Of a stretch of 64,000 bases of DNA, positions 50,175-62,072 are shown piece by piece. This stretch comes from Kribbella flavida DSM 17836 (GTDB taxonomy: Bacteria; Actinomycetota; Actinomycetes; Propionibacteriales; Kribbellaceae), in assembly GCF_000024345.1 (NCBI RefSeq), contig NC_013729.1, positions 6,076,001-6,140,000 on the forward strand. The letters run 5' to 3'. Both the position numbers and the translations under genes were made by a program. The notes below the pieces were generated by a model, which had not been told where the DNA came from, did not search any database, and saw only the letters and a list, made by a program, of their open reading frames with translations. Every line of letters begins with the position of its first letter. The first letter of the stretch is position 1.

Positions 50175-51455
50175 TCAGCCCTGGAACCGCGGGAAGGCCG
50201 AGCGGCCGGCGTACCGGGCGGCGTCGTCCAGCTCCTCCTCGATCCGGAGCAGCTGGTTGTACTTCGCGGTCCGGTCCGAGCGCGCCGGGGCGCCGGACTT
50301 GATCTGGCCGCAGTTGGTCGCGACGGCGAGGTCGGCGATCGTGGTGTCCTCGGTCTCGCCGGAGCGGTGCGACATCATGCAGGTGAAGCCGTTGCGGTGC
50401 GCCAGGTCGACGGCGTCCAGGGTCTCGGTCAGCGAGCCGATCTGGTTGACCTTGACCAGCAGCGAGTTCGCCGACTTCTCGGTGATGCCGCGCTGCAGCC
50501 GCTCCACGTTGGTGACGAACAGGTCGTCGCCGACGATCTGGATCTTGTCGCCGAGCTGGGCGCTGAGGCTCTTCCAGCCCTCCCAGTCGTCCTCGTTCAG
50601 CGGGTCCTCGATCGACACGATCGGGTACGACGCGACCAGGTCGGCGTAGTACGCGATCATCTCGTCGGCCGACTTCTTGCCGCCCTCGAAGGCGTACACG
50701 CCGTCGGTGTGGAACTCGCTCGCGGCGACGTCCATCGCCAGCGCGATGTCCTTGCCCAGCTGCAGGCCGGCCTTGTCGATGGCGACCGCGATCAGGTCGA
50801 GCGCCTCGCGGTTGCTGGCCAGGTTCGGCGCGAAGCCGCCCTCGTCGCCCAGGCCGGTGGACAGCCCGCGCTCCTTCAGCACCGCCTTCAGCGCGTGGTA
50901 GACGCCGGCGCCCTGCATGACGGCCTCGGCGTAGGTCGCCGCGCCGATCGGGGCGATCATGAACTCCTGCACGTCGACGTTGCTGTCCGCGTGCGCGCCG
51001 CCGTTCAGGATGTTCATCATCGGCACCGGCAGGAGGTGCGCGTTCGGGCCGCCGACGTAGCGGAACAGCGGCAGGCCGGCGCTCTCGGCGGCCGCCTTGG
51101 CGACCGCGAGGCTGACGCCGAGAATCGCGTTCGCGCCCAGCTTGGCCTTGTTCGGGGTGCCGTCCAGGTCGAGCAGGGCCTGGTCGATCAGCCGCTGCTC
51201 GTGCACGTCGTAGCCGACGATCTCCTTGTCGATGTCCTCCAGCACGGCGGTGACGGCCTTGAGCACGCCCTTGCCGCCGTAGCGGGACTTGTCGCCGTCG
51301 CGAAGCTCGACGGCCTCGAACTGACCGGTGGACGCGCCGGACGGCACTGCGGCCCGGGCGACGGTGTCGTCGTCGAGCAGAACCTCGACCTCGACAGTGG
51401 GGTTCCCGCGCGAGTCGAGAATCTCGCGGGCGCCGACGGCCTCGATGGTGGCCAC
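50175..51455 (-). CDS. eno: Enolase
   Basis: A 426-residue glycolytic enzyme that converts 2-phosphoglycerate to phosphoenolpyruvate. Hallmarks are REILDSRGNPTVEVEV at the N-terminus, SGASTGQFEA, HADSNVDVQEFMI, the metal ligands in AMDVAASEF and SIEDPLNEDDW, the catalytic Lys in LLVKVNQIGSLTET, and SHRSGETEDTTIADLAV. The length is standard. The GTG at 51455 is chosen from GGGAG 5 bp upstream. It is the central member of the cluster eno-ftsB-DUF501-ppx. Confidence 0.97.
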   Translation of the reverse strand: MATIEAVGAREILDSRGNPTVEVEVLLDDDTVARAAVPSGASTGQFEAVELRDGDKSRYGGKGVLKAVTAVLEDIDKEIVGYDVHEQRLIDQALLDLDGTPNKAKLGANAILGVSLAVAKAAAESAGLPLFRYVGGPNAHLLPVPMMNILNGGAHADSNVDVQEFMIAPIGAATYAEAVMQGAGVYHALKAVLKERGLSTGLGDEGGFAPNLASNREALDLIAVAIDKAGLQLGKDIALAMDVAASEFHTDGVYAFEGGKKSADEMIAYYADLVASYPIVSIEDPLNEDDWEGWKSLSAQLGDKIQIVGDDLFVTNVERLQRGITEKSANSLLVKVNQIGSLTETLDAVDLAHRNGFTCMMSHRSGETEDTTIADLAVATNCGQIKSGAPARSDRTAKYNQLLRIEEELDDAARYAGRSAFPRFQG

Positions 51456-51495
51456 ATCTACTCCCAAGTCTTCAGATGACGGATCACTGCCGAGC

Positions 51496-52050
51496 CTATC
51501 GGCCAGACCAGCCGGCCGGGTGGACCGCGTCACCCCACACGATCGCATCCGGCGGCACCTGCCGCGTCAGCAACACACCGTTGGGCGCCTCGAACACGAC
51601 CAGGTCGACCGGGTCCACCGCCAGCAGCACCGCCGCCGCGAACCGCTTGCCGACATGGCTGTCCCGGCTCGGCGCCAGGTGCACGTGCGTACGCCGGCCC
51701 GGCTTCAGGCCCTCCCGCCGGATCGCCTCGACCGCGGCCCTCGTCGTACCGTGCCAGAGCAGATCGGCGGGGTGGACCCGTCGCCAACTGTTCTCCAGAG
51801 CTTCACGGGTGACCGGCATCCCGGCCAGCGAATGCCCCTGACAGGCGCGGATGCGGTCGCCGTCGACCTCGAGCCGGTTCTTGTCGTTGCGCTCGACGGC
51901 ACGGTCCAGGGCCGGCCGGCTGATATCGGTCAGCACGCACACGTCCTCGATCGACGCCCACCCGTCGGCCGTCATCGCCAGGCCCTGCTCCCCCGCGCCG
52001 TGACGCAGCAGCCAGGACAGGCGCTTGCTGTCCCGAACGACATCGCTCAT
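51496..52050 (-). CDS. kptA: RNA 2'-phosphotransferase, Tpt1/KptA family
   Basis: A 184-residue enzyme that moves an internal 2'-phosphate from RNA to NAD+. The family pattern is complete: SKRLSWLLRHG, GWASIEDVC, RPALDRAVERNDKNRLEV, RIRACQGHS, LWHGT, KPGRRTHVHLAPSRD and FEAPNGVLLTRQVP. The catalytic Arg-His-Arg-Arg set lies in LLRHG, QGHS-preceding RIRACQ and HVHL. In fungi it finishes tRNA splicing; bacteria lack that pathway, so its bacterial role (RNA repair or NAD chemistry) is open. The gene sits between enolase and a broken phosphotransferase gene. Confidence 0.92.
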   Translation of the reverse strand: MSDVVRDSKRLSWLLRHGAGEQGLAMTADGWASIEDVCVLTDISRPALDRAVERNDKNRLEVDGDRIRACQGHSLAGMPVTREALENSWRRVHPADLLWHGTTRAAVEAIRREGLKPGRRTHVHLAPSRDSHVGKRFAAAVLLAVDPVDLVVFEAPNGVLLTRQVPPDAIVWGDAVHPAGWSGR

Positions 52051-52074
52051 ACCGGCATTCTCCAGGTCCAGGGT

Positions 52075-52945
52075 CTACAGACCGAACGCCCGGCGGGCGT
52101 CGGCCAGGCCCTTCGCGTTCTCGGCGGCGTCGGAGATGCCGGTGCGGACGTCGGTGCTGCAGCGCCAGGCGAAGTACGCGGCCTGGACGGCGTAGCGGAG
52201 GGCGGCGAAAGGTGGGCAGGCCCTTCTCAACCTCTGGCGTGTGGCCGTACGCGGCGACGACCTGGGCGACGCGGGACTGGTCGAGGTCGTCCTGGCCGGA
52301 GCCGCCGACGTACATGGCCGCCGACGCCAGGTCGTACAGGGCCGGGCCGGTCATCGCTCCACCCCAGTCGATCAGCGCGATCTCGCCGTTCGGCTGCCGG
52401 AAGAACGCCTCCGGGGCCGGGTCGCCGTGGATGTCGGCCCAGGTCAGCGGCGTCCGGGCGCCGAGCTCGCGGACGGCGTCCAGGGTCTGCTGCACGACCG
52501 GGCGGATCCAGGGCTCGTAGTCCAGGTACGCGTCGAACTGCGTCAGGATCTCCAGCCACTGCTCCAGCTCGCCCGCCTCCGCCGGCGCGAGGGCGTGGAC
52601 CCGGGCGAGCGTCGTACCGATGGCTCGCAGGTCGTCCGGCTCGACACCGAGAGCGGTACCGTCGACGTACTGGAGTACGGCGACCTGCCGGTCGTCCATC
52701 CGCTCGGCGAACCGGCCGTCCAGACTCGCGATCGGCGCACCCGTCGGCAGCCCGCCGGCCTGCAGGCGCGCGGCCAGGTCCAGCCCGAACGCGAAGCCCG
52801 GCTCGGACCCCTCGACCGACTTGACCACCAGCTGCACCCCGTCGGCGACCACCAGCCAGGTCCGGGAGTTCATGCCGCCGTCGAGCACGTCCACCTGCTG
52901 CACGCTCAGCCCCCAGCGGTCCGCGAGCAGTTCTCCGATCGCCAC
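52075..52945 (-). pseudogene. Aminoglycoside phosphotransferase-like gene with a one-base insertion
   Basis: The frame from ATG 52945 reads a kinase-like protein: a degenerate N-lobe, LTWADIHGDPAPEAFF with the catalytic HGD, and IALIDWGGAMTGPALYDLAS with the metal Asp of the DxD-type loop. After GLPTF the frame runs into basic low-complexity sequence. One base fewer in the run of three A at 52208-52210 would continue as AALRYAVQAAYFAWRC and end in RRAFGL at a TAG at 52075. The span is 871 nt, one more than whole codons. Either the gene is inactive or this is a sequence error. The intact protein would have 289 residues. Confidence 0.82.
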
Positions 52946-53042
52946 CGGTCCACCCTGTCACCGCGCCGAAGCAGACCGCGACAGGTTTTCGCGTGGCCCG
53001 CTGCCGGGGCGGTGGGTTCAGTGCCGAAGCGGCGGAGCCGGA

Positions 53043-54083
53043 TCAGGCCTCGGCGGCGCGGACCTCGTCGGCGAGGCGACGGACCGCCTGGCGAAGCGCA
53101 GACTCGGGGTCGACGCCGACAACCCGCGCCTGGCGGACGAGGTCGAGCAGTGCCGCCCCGATCCGCTGCTCGTCGGACGCGCCGAGCTCGTCCGCCGCAA
53201 GCTCCCCGGAGGCGGCTGCAGTCGCCGACATCCCGGACGTAGGCGCGGAGGCGGCGGCGAGCACCTTCGCCGCGCGGGACAGCACCTTGTCGGCCAGGGC
53301 CAACGCCGGCAGCGCCTGCGGAACACCCTCGAGCACCGAGCTGCGCTGCTTCTCGGCGGCCTTGATGGTCTCCCAGTTCGCCTCGACCGCGGCCGCGTCG
53401 GCGGCGTCCACCGTGCCGAACACGTGCGGGTGCCGCCGGATCAGCTTCTCGACGATGCCGGCCGCCACGTCGTCGATCGACCAGGGCCCGTCGGACTCAT
53501 CGTCCTCGTCCTCGGCCGGAGCCTCCTCGGCGATCCGCGCGTGGAAAACGACCTGCAGCAGCAGGTCGCCGAGCTCCTCGCGCAGGTGCTCGCGGTCCCC
53601 GGAGTCGATCGCCTCGAGCGTCTCGTAGGTCTCCTCGAGCAGGTACTTCGCCAGGCTGGCGTGCGTCTGCTCCTGGTCCCACGGGCAGTTGCGCCGCAGC
53701 CGGTCCATCACCTGGACGAGGTCGAGCAGCCGCGCCCCCGGTACGTCGTACGAGCCGTGCAGGATCTCCACCTCGTACGCCGGCCGCGGTTCGCGCCCGA
53801 GGTGGTCGGCGACCAGCCGGAGCAGCGCCGGTTCACCGTCCTCACCGACCAGCCAGGCGACCCGGCGGTCCGACTCGGCGGCGGTGGTCAGCCAACCCCA
53901 CTGCGCGTCCGGCCCACCTTCCACCGACGTCACGACCAGCCCCGAGCCGACCACGGCCTGCACCGTCGGGCTCTCCACCCCGGCCGCGGCGCCGATCACC
54001 TCAGCCTGCTCCAACGCCTGCCAGGCGGCACGCGTCATCAGCCCGGGCGCGACCCGCGGGCTGGTGAGGACGACCTTGATCAA
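53043..54083 (-). CDS. mazG: MazG family nucleoside triphosphate pyrophosphohydrolase
   Basis: A 346-residue protein. The N-terminal 110 residues are a variable domain seen in actinobacterial MazG. The MazG core holds CPWDQEQTHASLAKYLLEET, the metal-binding E-E-x2-E...E-x2-D in EETYE and REELGDLLLQVVFHARI, and RRHPHVFG. It hydrolyses NTPs to NMPs and pyrophosphate and clears oxidised or non-canonical nucleotides. The C-terminal part is an Ala-rich variable helical region. It follows the SurA-like lipoprotein gene by 10 bp, so they are likely co-transcribed. Confidence 0.92.
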   Translation of the reverse strand: MIKVVLTSPRVAPGLMTRAAWQALEQAEVIGAAAGVESPTVQAVVGSGLVVTSVEGGPDAQWGWLTTAAESDRRVAWLVGEDGEPALLRLVADHLGREPRPAYEVEILHGSYDVPGARLLDLVQVMDRLRRNCPWDQEQTHASLAKYLLEETYETLEAIDSGDREHLREELGDLLLQVVFHARIAEEAPAEDEDDESDGPWSIDDVAAGIVEKLIRRHPHVFGTVDAADAAAVEANWETIKAAEKQRSSVLEGVPQALPALALADKVLSRAAKVLAAASAPTSGMSATAAASGELAADELGASDEQRIGAALLDLVRQARVVGVDPESALRQAVRRLADEVRAAEA

Positions 54084-54093
54084 CGAGCTCAGC

Positions 54094-54720
54094 TCAGCCC
54101 TGGGGCTGCTGCTGCTGCTGTTGCTGCTCCTTGGCCTCGCGGGCGGCCTTCGCCTGTGCGGACTCCTCGGACAGCGAGCCGGACGCCTTGCCGTCGATCG
54201 CGCCGTCGGACCACTTGCCGAACCGCGGGGCGATGCTCACCTCGATGTCCTTCGCGGCGTCGCGGACCGCGGCCAGGCCGGCCTGCTGGGCCTGCTGCAC
54301 GTTCGGGTCGCTGATGCCGGTGCCGCCGCCGAGCTTGATCGTGCCGATCGCGGCCTTGGCGACGTCGCGCAGGAAGACGTTCGCGACCGGGTCGGCGACG
54401 AACTTCTCGTACACCGCCTGGTCGCCGACGACAGCCTTCATCGCGGGCGCGATCTCGGCCTCGGACACGGTGATGGCGCGCTGGTCGGCGATCTGCTGGA
54501 CGAGCGCGCTGTTCACCAGCTCGCTGAGCGCCACCGACGCCGCGAACGGCTGGCCGAGCGCGGACGTCACCGAGCGGGAGGTGTCGTCCACGTCACCGAC
54601 GGTGATCTCGGTCTTGCCGACGACGGCGGCCGCACCCGGGTGGGTGCCCGCCGCACAACCGCCGAGCAGCAGCGCCGACGCCAGCGCGGCACCCGTCACG
54701 CGGGCGAGATTTCTCCTCAA
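54094..54720 (-). CDS. SurA-like lipoprotein
   Basis: A 208-residue exported protein with a lipobox (LLLGGC, lipidated Cys at 22). The helical part with VGKTEITVGDVDDTSRSV and LSELVNSALVQQIADQ matches the SurA N-terminal chaperone domain. No peptidyl-prolyl isomerase domain follows. The C-terminus is a charged segment ending in seven glutamines encoded by a CAG/CAA run. The likely role is chaperoning of exported proteins at the membrane face. It lies 25 bp after mfd and 10 bp before mazG on the same strand. Confidence 0.85.
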   Translation of the reverse strand: MRRNLARVTGAALASALLLGGCAAGTHPGAAAVVGKTEITVGDVDDTSRSVTSALGQPFAASVALSELVNSALVQQIADQRAITVSEAEIAPAMKAVVGDQAVYEKFVADPVANVFLRDVAKAAIGTIKLGGGTGISDPNVQQAQQAGLAAVRDAAKDIEVSIAPRFGKWSDGAIDGKASGSLSEESAQAKAAREAKEQQQQQQQPQG

Positions 54721-54745
54721 CGGACTCTCCTCCAGCTGGAACTCA

Positions 54746-58384
<3,639 letters not shown>

Positions 58385-58397
58385 GAGTTGTCCTGCG

Positions 58398-58973
58398 TCA
58401 CGAGTTGTACTTCCCTTGGGTGACTTCCAGGCCGTCCGCGATCAGCGACTCGACCGCGTCGGCGGTCCGGTCGAGGGCGAACGGCAGGTCCTTGCGCTCG
58501 GCGGCGGAGAACTCGTTCAGCACGAAGTCCGCCGGGTTCTGCCGGCCGGGCGGGCGCCCGACCCCGAACCGCACTCGATGGTAGTCACCGGTGCCAACCG
58601 ACTTGCGGATCGACCGCAGGCCGTTGTGCCCGTTGTCGCCGCCGCCGAACTTCACCCGCAGGGTGGCGAAGTCCAGGTCCAGCTCGTCGTGCACGGCGAT
58701 CAGCTGCGCCGGCTCCACCTTGAAGAACCGGAGCAGCCCGGCGACCGGTCCACCCGACTCGTTCATGTACGAGCGCGGCTTGGCCAGCACGGTCCGGGCC
58801 CCGCCGATCCGGGTCTCGATCACCTCGGCCCGGGCCTGCTTGTGCTGCTTCCAGCCACCGCCGACGCGGCCGGCCAGCTCGTCGGCCACCGACTGGCCGA
58901 CGTTGTGCCGGGTCTTGGCATAGGTGGGGCCGGGATTTCCCAGCCCGACGACCAACCACACGTCGTCCGCCAC
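58398..58973 (-). CDS. pth: Peptidyl-tRNA hydrolase
   Basis: A 191-residue enzyme that recycles peptidyl-tRNA. The N-terminal motif VVGLGNPGPTYAKTRHNVGQ holds the conserved Asn and catalytic His. The substrate residues appear in SYMNESGGPV and in VHDELDLDFATLRVKFGGGD followed by NGHNGLRSI with the key Asp and Asn. GVGRPPG and the acidic C-terminus fit the family. The gene lies between rplY and mfd, 13 bp before mfd, the classical actinobacterial order. Confidence 0.96.
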   Translation of the reverse strand: MADDVWLVVGLGNPGPTYAKTRHNVGQSVADELAGRVGGGWKQHKQARAEVIETRIGGARTVLAKPRSYMNESGGPVAGLLRFFKVEPAQLIAVHDELDLDFATLRVKFGGGDNGHNGLRSIRKSVGTGDYHRVRFGVGRPPGRQNPADFVLNEFSAAERKDLPFALDRTADAVESLIADGLEVTQGKYNS

Positions 58974-59022
58974 GGATCTCCCGGCCCTCTCCTGTTCGTG
59001 TCCCTGTGCTGAGCGGTGTGCC

Positions 59023-59667
59023 TTACGAGGCGGAGACCGGCTCGCCGGCCTCGGCGGCCTCGGGCTCGTCCTTCTCGATGCCGGCCTCGGCCTCGGCCTC
59101 GGACAGCTCGGCGTCCAGCTGCTCGGCGGTCGCGGCGGCGGTGACGTTGACGATCAGGGTGTCCGGCTCGACGGCCAGCGTGGTGCCGGCGGGCAGCTGC
59201 AGGTCCGACGCGTGGATCTGCGCACCGGCGTCGAGGCCCTCGATGGAGACGGTGACACCGTCCGGAATGTGGGTCGCCTCGGCCTCGACCAGGATGCTCG
59301 CGTTCTCCAGCACGACCAGGGTCTCGCTGGCGGCGTCGCCCTCGAGGTGCACGGCGATGTCCACCTGGACCTTCTCGCCACGCTTCACGATGACCAGGTC
59401 GACGTGCTCGATGAAGTTCTTGATCGGGTCACGCTGGACCTGCTTCGGCAGCGCCAGCAGGCTCTCGCTGCCCTCGACCTCGATCAGCAGCAGGGCGTTG
59501 GCGGTCTTCAGGGCCAGCATGGTGTCGTGACCGGGCAGCGTGATGTGCACCGGGTCCGTGCCATGGCCGTACAGCACGGCGGGCACCTTGTTGTCCCGGC
59601 GGATTCGGCGGGCAGCACCCTTGCCGAACTCCGTGCGCGACTCGGCTTGGATCTTGACCTCGGCCAC
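59023..59667 (-). CDS. rplY: 50S ribosomal protein L25/Ctc
   Basis: A 214-residue long-form L25 (TL5/Ctc). The 5S-rRNA-binding domain is at residues 1-95 (RTEFGKGAARRIRRDNKVPA, VLYG). The beta-rich C-terminal domain spans to about 185 and ends in an acidic tail (AELSEAEAEAGIEKDEPEAA). GTG 59667 follows GGGAG. A TAGACT -10 lies about 200 bp upstream, giving a long leader (see the 59668-59978 entry). It precedes pth by 49 bp. Confidence 0.95.
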   Translation of the reverse strand: MAEVKIQAESRTEFGKGAARRIRRDNKVPAVLYGHGTDPVHITLPGHDTMLALKTANALLLIEVEGSESLLALPKQVQRDPIKNFIEHVDLVIVKRGEKVQVDIAVHLEGDAASETLVVLENASILVEAEATHIPDGVTVSIEGLDAGAQIHASDLQLPAGTTLAVEPDTLIVNVTAAATAEQLDAELSEAEAEAGIEKDEPEAAEAGEPVSAS

Positions 59668-59978
59668 GAGATGAACTCCCTCAAGTGTTGCGGTGATCTG
59701 TTGACTGGTGAAAAAACCGTGTGCAGGCCTCAGCGGGCACGTCATGACCCCGGACAGGCGTCAGGCAACGAACCACCGCGTCGATCACGGAGCCGCGCCC
59801 GCTGGTCACCAGCACATCTCATGGAGACCGCGTCCGGGGGGCGTCCCTCGCCGAGGCAACCAAAACAGTCTACCCATCACCCGGCCCAGACGAGAAATCC
59901 GTTCAGCACCCACCCCCTCGGCCCCCGCCGCGGTGACTTTTCGCCCTCGCCGAGCCCGGGAGTCGACCGCCCAGGCGC
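59668..59978. promoter_or_regulatory. Intergenic region with the likely rplY promoter and leader
   Basis: On the minus strand TAGACT at 59872-59867 followed by TGTTTTGG looks like a -10 with start region. That would leave a leader of about 190 nt before the rplY GTG at 59667. Near its end a run of six T (minus strand, 59716-59711) follows a weak CGTG...CACG hairpin, an arrangement that could act as an attenuator. No gene is seen in this stretch. Confidence 0.4.
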
Positions 59979-59984
59979 TAGTTT
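59979..59984 (+). promoter_or_regulatory. Leaderless -10 element (TAGTTT) of the 59991 gene
   Basis: TAGTTT ends 6 nt before the GTG at 59991. Confidence 0.6.
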
Positions 59985-59990
59985 GCGGAG

Positions 59991-60668
59991 GTGCTCGGGA
60001 TCAGTGTGCTTGTCGGCCTGGTGGTCGTCGCGGTGCCGTTCGTGGTGCTGGCGGCGGTGGTCGTGGTGCTGGTCAGGCGGCGGACGGCGTTCTTCCGGCA
60101 GCGGGCGTACGAAGCGGCGCAGTTCGGGTGGTTCCCGGCGCCGCCGAACCCGTGGCTGGTGCAGACCGCCGAGAACCTCTGGCAGAACGGCAAGGCCGGG
60201 CAGATGCTGGCCGGGGAGTTCCGCGGCCGTGGGGTCTGCCTGCTCGACTACACCTACACGACCGTCCGCAGCAACGGCCAGCAGACCACCTCGTCCACGC
60301 ACCAGGTACATCTCGTCGCGCTCAACCTGCCGGCTGCGCTCCCGCCGCTCACCGTGACCGCCGAGTCGACGCTCAAGCGGGTCTTCGGCGGCAAAGACCT
60401 GGAGCTGGAGAGCAAGGCGTTCAACGACGCGTTCCGGATCGCTTGCGCGGACAACCGGTACGCGTCGGCCGTGCTGCATCCACGGATGATGGAGTGGATG
60501 CTGTTCAACCAGGGACTGGAGTGGCAGATCGCCGGCAACGCGCTGGTCTCCTGGGGCATCGGTCCGTTCACGATCCCGATGACCCTGGCGCGGCTGGAGG
60601 CGATGAGCGGCGTGATCGACCGTCTTCCGCCCTTCGTGCTGCGCGACTACGGCGTCCCGGCGTACTGA
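59991..60668 (+). CDS. Membrane-anchored unknown protein, tandem paralogue 1
   Basis: A 225-residue protein. One N-terminal membrane helix (residues 4-28) is followed by RRR, so the rest is cytosolic or surface depending on orientation. The soluble domain carries GWFPAPPNPWL, LAGEFRGRGVCLLDYTYTTV, DLELESKAFNDAFRIACADN and RYASAVLHPRMMEWML. The next gene has the same blocks, so they are paralogues. The pattern recalls DUF3137-like proteins, without certainty. A leaderless start is indicated by TAGTTT. It shares 1 bp with the next gene. Confidence 0.7.
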   Translation: MLGISVLVGLVVVAVPFVVLAAVVVVLVRRRTAFFRQRAYEAAQFGWFPAPPNPWLVQTAENLWQNGKAGQMLAGEFRGRGVCLLDYTYTTVRSNGQQTTSSTHQVHLVALNLPAALPPLTVTAESTLKRVFGGKDLELESKAFNDAFRIACADNRYASAVLHPRMMEWMLFNQGLEWQIAGNALVSWGIGPFTIPMTLARLEAMSGVIDRLPPFVLRDYGVPAY

Positions 60669-61318
60669 TGGGAACCGTCGCCGCGATCGTCCTGCTGCTC
60701 CTGGCGCTGATCGTCCTGCTCGCGCTGCCGTACGTCGTCGTCCTGCGCCGCCGGTTCTTCGCGGAGCGGGCGGCACAAGCGGCCTCGCTCGGCTGGCAGC
60801 AGGCCCCACCGAACCCGTTCCTGGCCGGCGTCGCCCGGCGGATCTACGGCAGCCGCGGCCGGGCGGATCGGATGGTGACGGGACAGTTCCGCGGCCACGT
60901 GATGTGCGCGCTCGACTTCAGCTACACGACCGTCGCCGGGCGGTCGATCCGGCACCACAAGTGTCACCTGGTGTCGGTCACCCTGCCGGTGCCGCTGCCG
61001 GGCCTGGTCCTGGTGCAGGACAACCCGATCGCCCGCGCCTTCGGCGTACCGGATCTGGAGCTGGAAAGTGGCGCTTTCAACGACCTGTTCTGGGTCGACT
61101 GTGCCGACGGCCGCTACGCCTCGGCCGTGCTGAACCCCCAGCTGATGGAGTGGATGCTCGCCCACCCCACCCTGGAGTGGCGCATCGACGGCGACGCGCT
61201 GGTTGCGTGGGGGCCCGGGTACTACTCGATCCCCCAGGTCACCACGAAGCTCGAGGGCCTGGTCGGCGTCGTGGAACGGCTGGCGCCCTTCGTGCTGGCC
61301 GACTACCGGCTCAGGTGA
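60668..61318 (+). CDS. Membrane-anchored unknown protein, tandem paralogue 2
   Basis: A 216-residue paralogue of the preceding gene: N-terminal helix at residues 4-25, then GWQQAPPNPFL, VTGQFRGHVMCALDFSYTTV, DLELESGAFNDLFWVDCADG and RYASAVLNPQLMEWML. The ATG overlaps the upstream stop (TGATG), so translation is coupled. The two proteins probably work together, perhaps as a heterodimer. It converges on the dehydrogenase-like gene and overlaps it by 8 bp. This pair sits inside the minus-strand housekeeping cluster, between rplY and prs. Confidence 0.7.
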   Translation: MGTVAAIVLLLLALIVLLALPYVVVLRRRFFAERAAQAASLGWQQAPPNPFLAGVARRIYGSRGRADRMVTGQFRGHVMCALDFSYTTVAGRSIRHHKCHLVSVTLPVPLPGLVLVQDNPIARAFGVPDLELESGAFNDLFWVDCADGRYASAVLNPQLMEWMLAHPTLEWRIDGDALVAWGPGYYSIPQVTTKLEGLVGVVERLAPFVLADYRLR

Positions 61319-62072
61319 GCTTGGTCCACACCTGACGCAACGCCCGGGCGGCGTCACCCTCCAGGCCGGCCGCGTCCAAGGTCTGGGCGAGCTCGTCGAA
61401 CTCCGGACCCCAACGCCACGCCACCGAGCGGAGCCGCTCCGGCAGTTTGGGATCGCTGAGCGAGCCTGCGTCGGCCCGGATGTGCTGCGCTGTCAGCGCC
61501 TCCGTCACGCCGTGCTCGGCCGCCAGCTCGAAGGCGAGCACAGCCAAGGCCGCCTTGCCCTTGTTGTAGAGCGCGTACGCCGACTTGGCGGCACTCGCCG
61601 CGCCCGGCTCCGTCCCGACCACCATCGGCGTGACCGCGGTCCCGGACCACAGCTCGGCCACCTGCTGAGCCGCCGCACCCGACAGCATCAGGTGCGTCGG
61701 GGCCGGGCCGCCCGTCGGCGGTGGGCCGACCACGCCCGCGTCGACGAAGGTTGCTTGTGGCAACGCCGATTGCGCCTCGGTCAGCGACTGCGGCGAGAGC
61801 GGGTTGGCCTCGACGTACACCCCGGCGAACCCTGCCCGCCCGACCTGCTCGGCGACCTCCAGCGCACCCTGCGGCGCGCACGAGCACAGCACGACCTCCG
61901 CCGCACCGACCGCCTCGGCGAACGACGTCCCGATCAGGCCGGCCTGCTCGGCCCGCTCCACCGACGCCGTACTCCGCCCGTCGGGCACCCAGTGCACCTC
62001 GTGCCCGGCCCTCACCAGCTGGGCCGCGAGCTGCGAGCCCATCGCCCCTGGGTGGAAGACCGCGACGCGCAT
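61311..62072 (-). CDS. NAD(P)-dependent dehydrogenase of the 6-PGDH/3-HIBDH type
   Basis: A 253-residue protein. The Rossmann N-terminal domain has VFHPGAMGSQLAAQLVRAGH, with GxGxxG replaced by a His-Pro-Gly-Ala-Met-Gly variant common in this superfamily. FVDAGVVGPPP is the substrate loop and SAAKSAYALYNKG contains the expected catalytic Lys. The C-terminal helical domain resembles the phosphogluconate-dehydrogenase-like DUF1932 proteins. Substrate unknown. ATG 62072 overlaps the prs stop by 1 bp (TGATG), so it is translated with prs. Confidence 0.82.
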   Translation of the reverse strand: MRVAVFHPGAMGSQLAAQLVRAGHEVHWVPDGRSTASVERAEQAGLIGTSFAEAVGAAEVVLCSCAPQGALEVAEQVGRAGFAGVYVEANPLSPQSLTEAQSALPQATFVDAGVVGPPPTGGPAPTHLMLSGAAAQQVAELWSGTAVTPMVVGTEPGAASAAKSAYALYNKGKAALAVLAFELAAEHGVTEALTAQHIRADAGSLSDPKLPERLRSVAWRWGPEFDELAQTLDAAGLEGDAARALRQVWTKLT

